Source: Streptomyces aureocirculatus (lineage in GTDB: Bacteria; Actinomycetota; Actinomycetes; Streptomycetales; Streptomycetaceae). Taken from it: a stretch of 15,465 nt of DNA. The translations under genes were made by a program, and so were the position numbers. Where the stretch lies: NCBI RefSeq assembly GCF_000720475.1, contig NZ_JOAP01000087.1:1-15465 (forward strand), given 5' to 3'. The notes beneath the pieces are model-generated. The model did no database searches and was not told where the DNA came from. It saw only the letters and a list, made by a program, of their open reading frames with translations. Position 1 is the first letter of the stretch, and every line of letters begins with the position of its first letter. Positions 14,775-15,465 of this stretch are shown one piece after another.

Positions 14775-15465
14775 ATGAGTCAAGGGACGTAGAGTTGGGT
14801 CGTTCCGGACGGGTTGTGGGAGATCGCGAAGCCGTTGCTTCCGCCGTCGAGAGTGCGACCGCAAGGCGGGGGGACAGTGAATACCCCTGATGAGACGCTG
14901 TTCGCCGCGATCGCCTATGTGCTGGTCAGCGGATGTGCCTGGCGGCATCTGCCGCCCTGCTTTGGGATCTCGAAGTCGACTGCTCATCGGCGGTTCCTGA
15001 TCTGGTCCAGAGCCGGTGTCTGGGGCCGGCTGCACGAGGCCGTGCTCCACCAACTCGATGACGCAGGCCTCATCGACGTCACCCGCGTCGTGCTCGACAC
15101 CGCCCACGTCCGCGCTAAAAAAGGGGGCGAACACACAGGTCCGAGCCCCGTGGACCGGCGCAAGCCGGGTACCAAGATGCACATCCTGTCGGACGCGAAC
15201 GGACTGCCCCTGGTCGTCGGGATCTCCGCGGCGAACGTCCACGACAGCGAGGGACTGAAGCCGATAATGGCGGGACTCCAAACGCAACACGACCCGCATC
15301 GCGGCCGTCATTTCAAACCCCAGCGCCTCCATGCGGACAAGGCTTACGACGTCCCTCACCTGCGAAGATGGCTCTGGGGCAAACACATCGGCGTCCATAT
15401 CGCACGCAAGGGCATCGAATCCAGCGAACGATTGGGACGTCGCAGGTGGGTCATCGAGCGAACCT
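14775..15465 (+). pseudogene. IS5-family transposase with early amber codon, runs off window
   Basis: The frame from ATG 14775 reads MSQGT, a TAG at 14790-14792, and then an unbroken transposase to the end: VVPDGLWEIAKPLLPPSRVR, GCAWRHLPPCFGISKSTAHR, VVLDTAHVRAKKGGEHTG, LHADKAYDVPHLRRWL and RRRWVIERT. Counting from the ATG, the DDE residues are Asp108, Asp188 and Glu228. Only about the last 40-60 residues lie beyond the window. Family members usually have a sense codon where the TAG stands, so this copy is probably inactive unless a later GTG is used. It abuts the group II intron fragment at about 14732. The left terminal repeat could not be confirmed because the right end is outside the window. 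Confidence 0.85.

Noticed and set aside
1..15465. CRISPR array, tRNA or rRNA genes
   Set aside because: No regularly spaced direct repeats, tRNA cloverleaf or rRNA-like sequence was recognised by eye; a tRNA scan was not possible.

Overview
The window looks like Streptomyces or a close actinomycete. It is strongly GC-rich with GC-ending codons, has GGAGG-type ribosome sites and GTG starts, and carries a StrR-type pathway activator with rare TTA (bldA-type) leucine codons. It is an accessory region: about ten real genes lie among at least seven insertion-sequence or intron pieces in different stages of decay. This is typical of a chromosome arm or the edge of a natural-product gene cluster.

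Layout. 1-147: tail of a frameshifted IS5-family transposase (minus), cut by the window edge. 480-1214: alpha/beta hydrolase (plus), then a strong hairpin. 1422-3363: complete IS1182-family element with 36-bp inverted repeats and an 8-bp target duplication. It sits inside a small IS5-like fragment, which itself cuts off an LLM-class flavin-dependent oxidoreductase gene at 3385-3579. 3826-7285: compact minus-strand operon, transcribed in the order SDR epimerase-StrS-type aminotransferase fusion, Nudix hydrolase, inositol-monophosphatase-like phosphatase. 7286-8362: no certain gene, one possible small ORF. 8363-10255: polytopic membrane protein with a large extracytoplasmic tail (minus). 10727-11956: MFS exporter (plus). 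12123-12353: chimera of IS5- and IS3-type transposase remnants. 12408-12436: perfect StrR/NovG-type operator. 12615-13607: StrR-like activator (minus), preceded by an AT-rich leader. 13926-14330: decayed IS701-type transposase. 14444-14731: fragment of a group II intron reverse transcriptase. 14775-15465: IS5-family transposase with an early amber codon, running off the window.

How it may work together. All six genes from 3826 to 13607 that are not mobile-element genes (phosphatase, Nudix, fusion, membrane protein, MFS, StrR-like activator) contain an in-frame TTA codon. None was found in the hydrolase or the IS1182 transposase. With the activator and its exact operator, this suggests one developmentally controlled secondary-metabolite locus. 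The enzymes (NDP-sugar epimerase/dehydratase, PLP aminotransferase, IMPase-like phosphatase, Nudix) fit amino-sugar or aminocyclitol metabolism, with the MFS protein as a possible exporter. The operator now faces no intact gene, so the locus appears to have been broken up by transposons. The product is unknown, and the link between the parts is inference.
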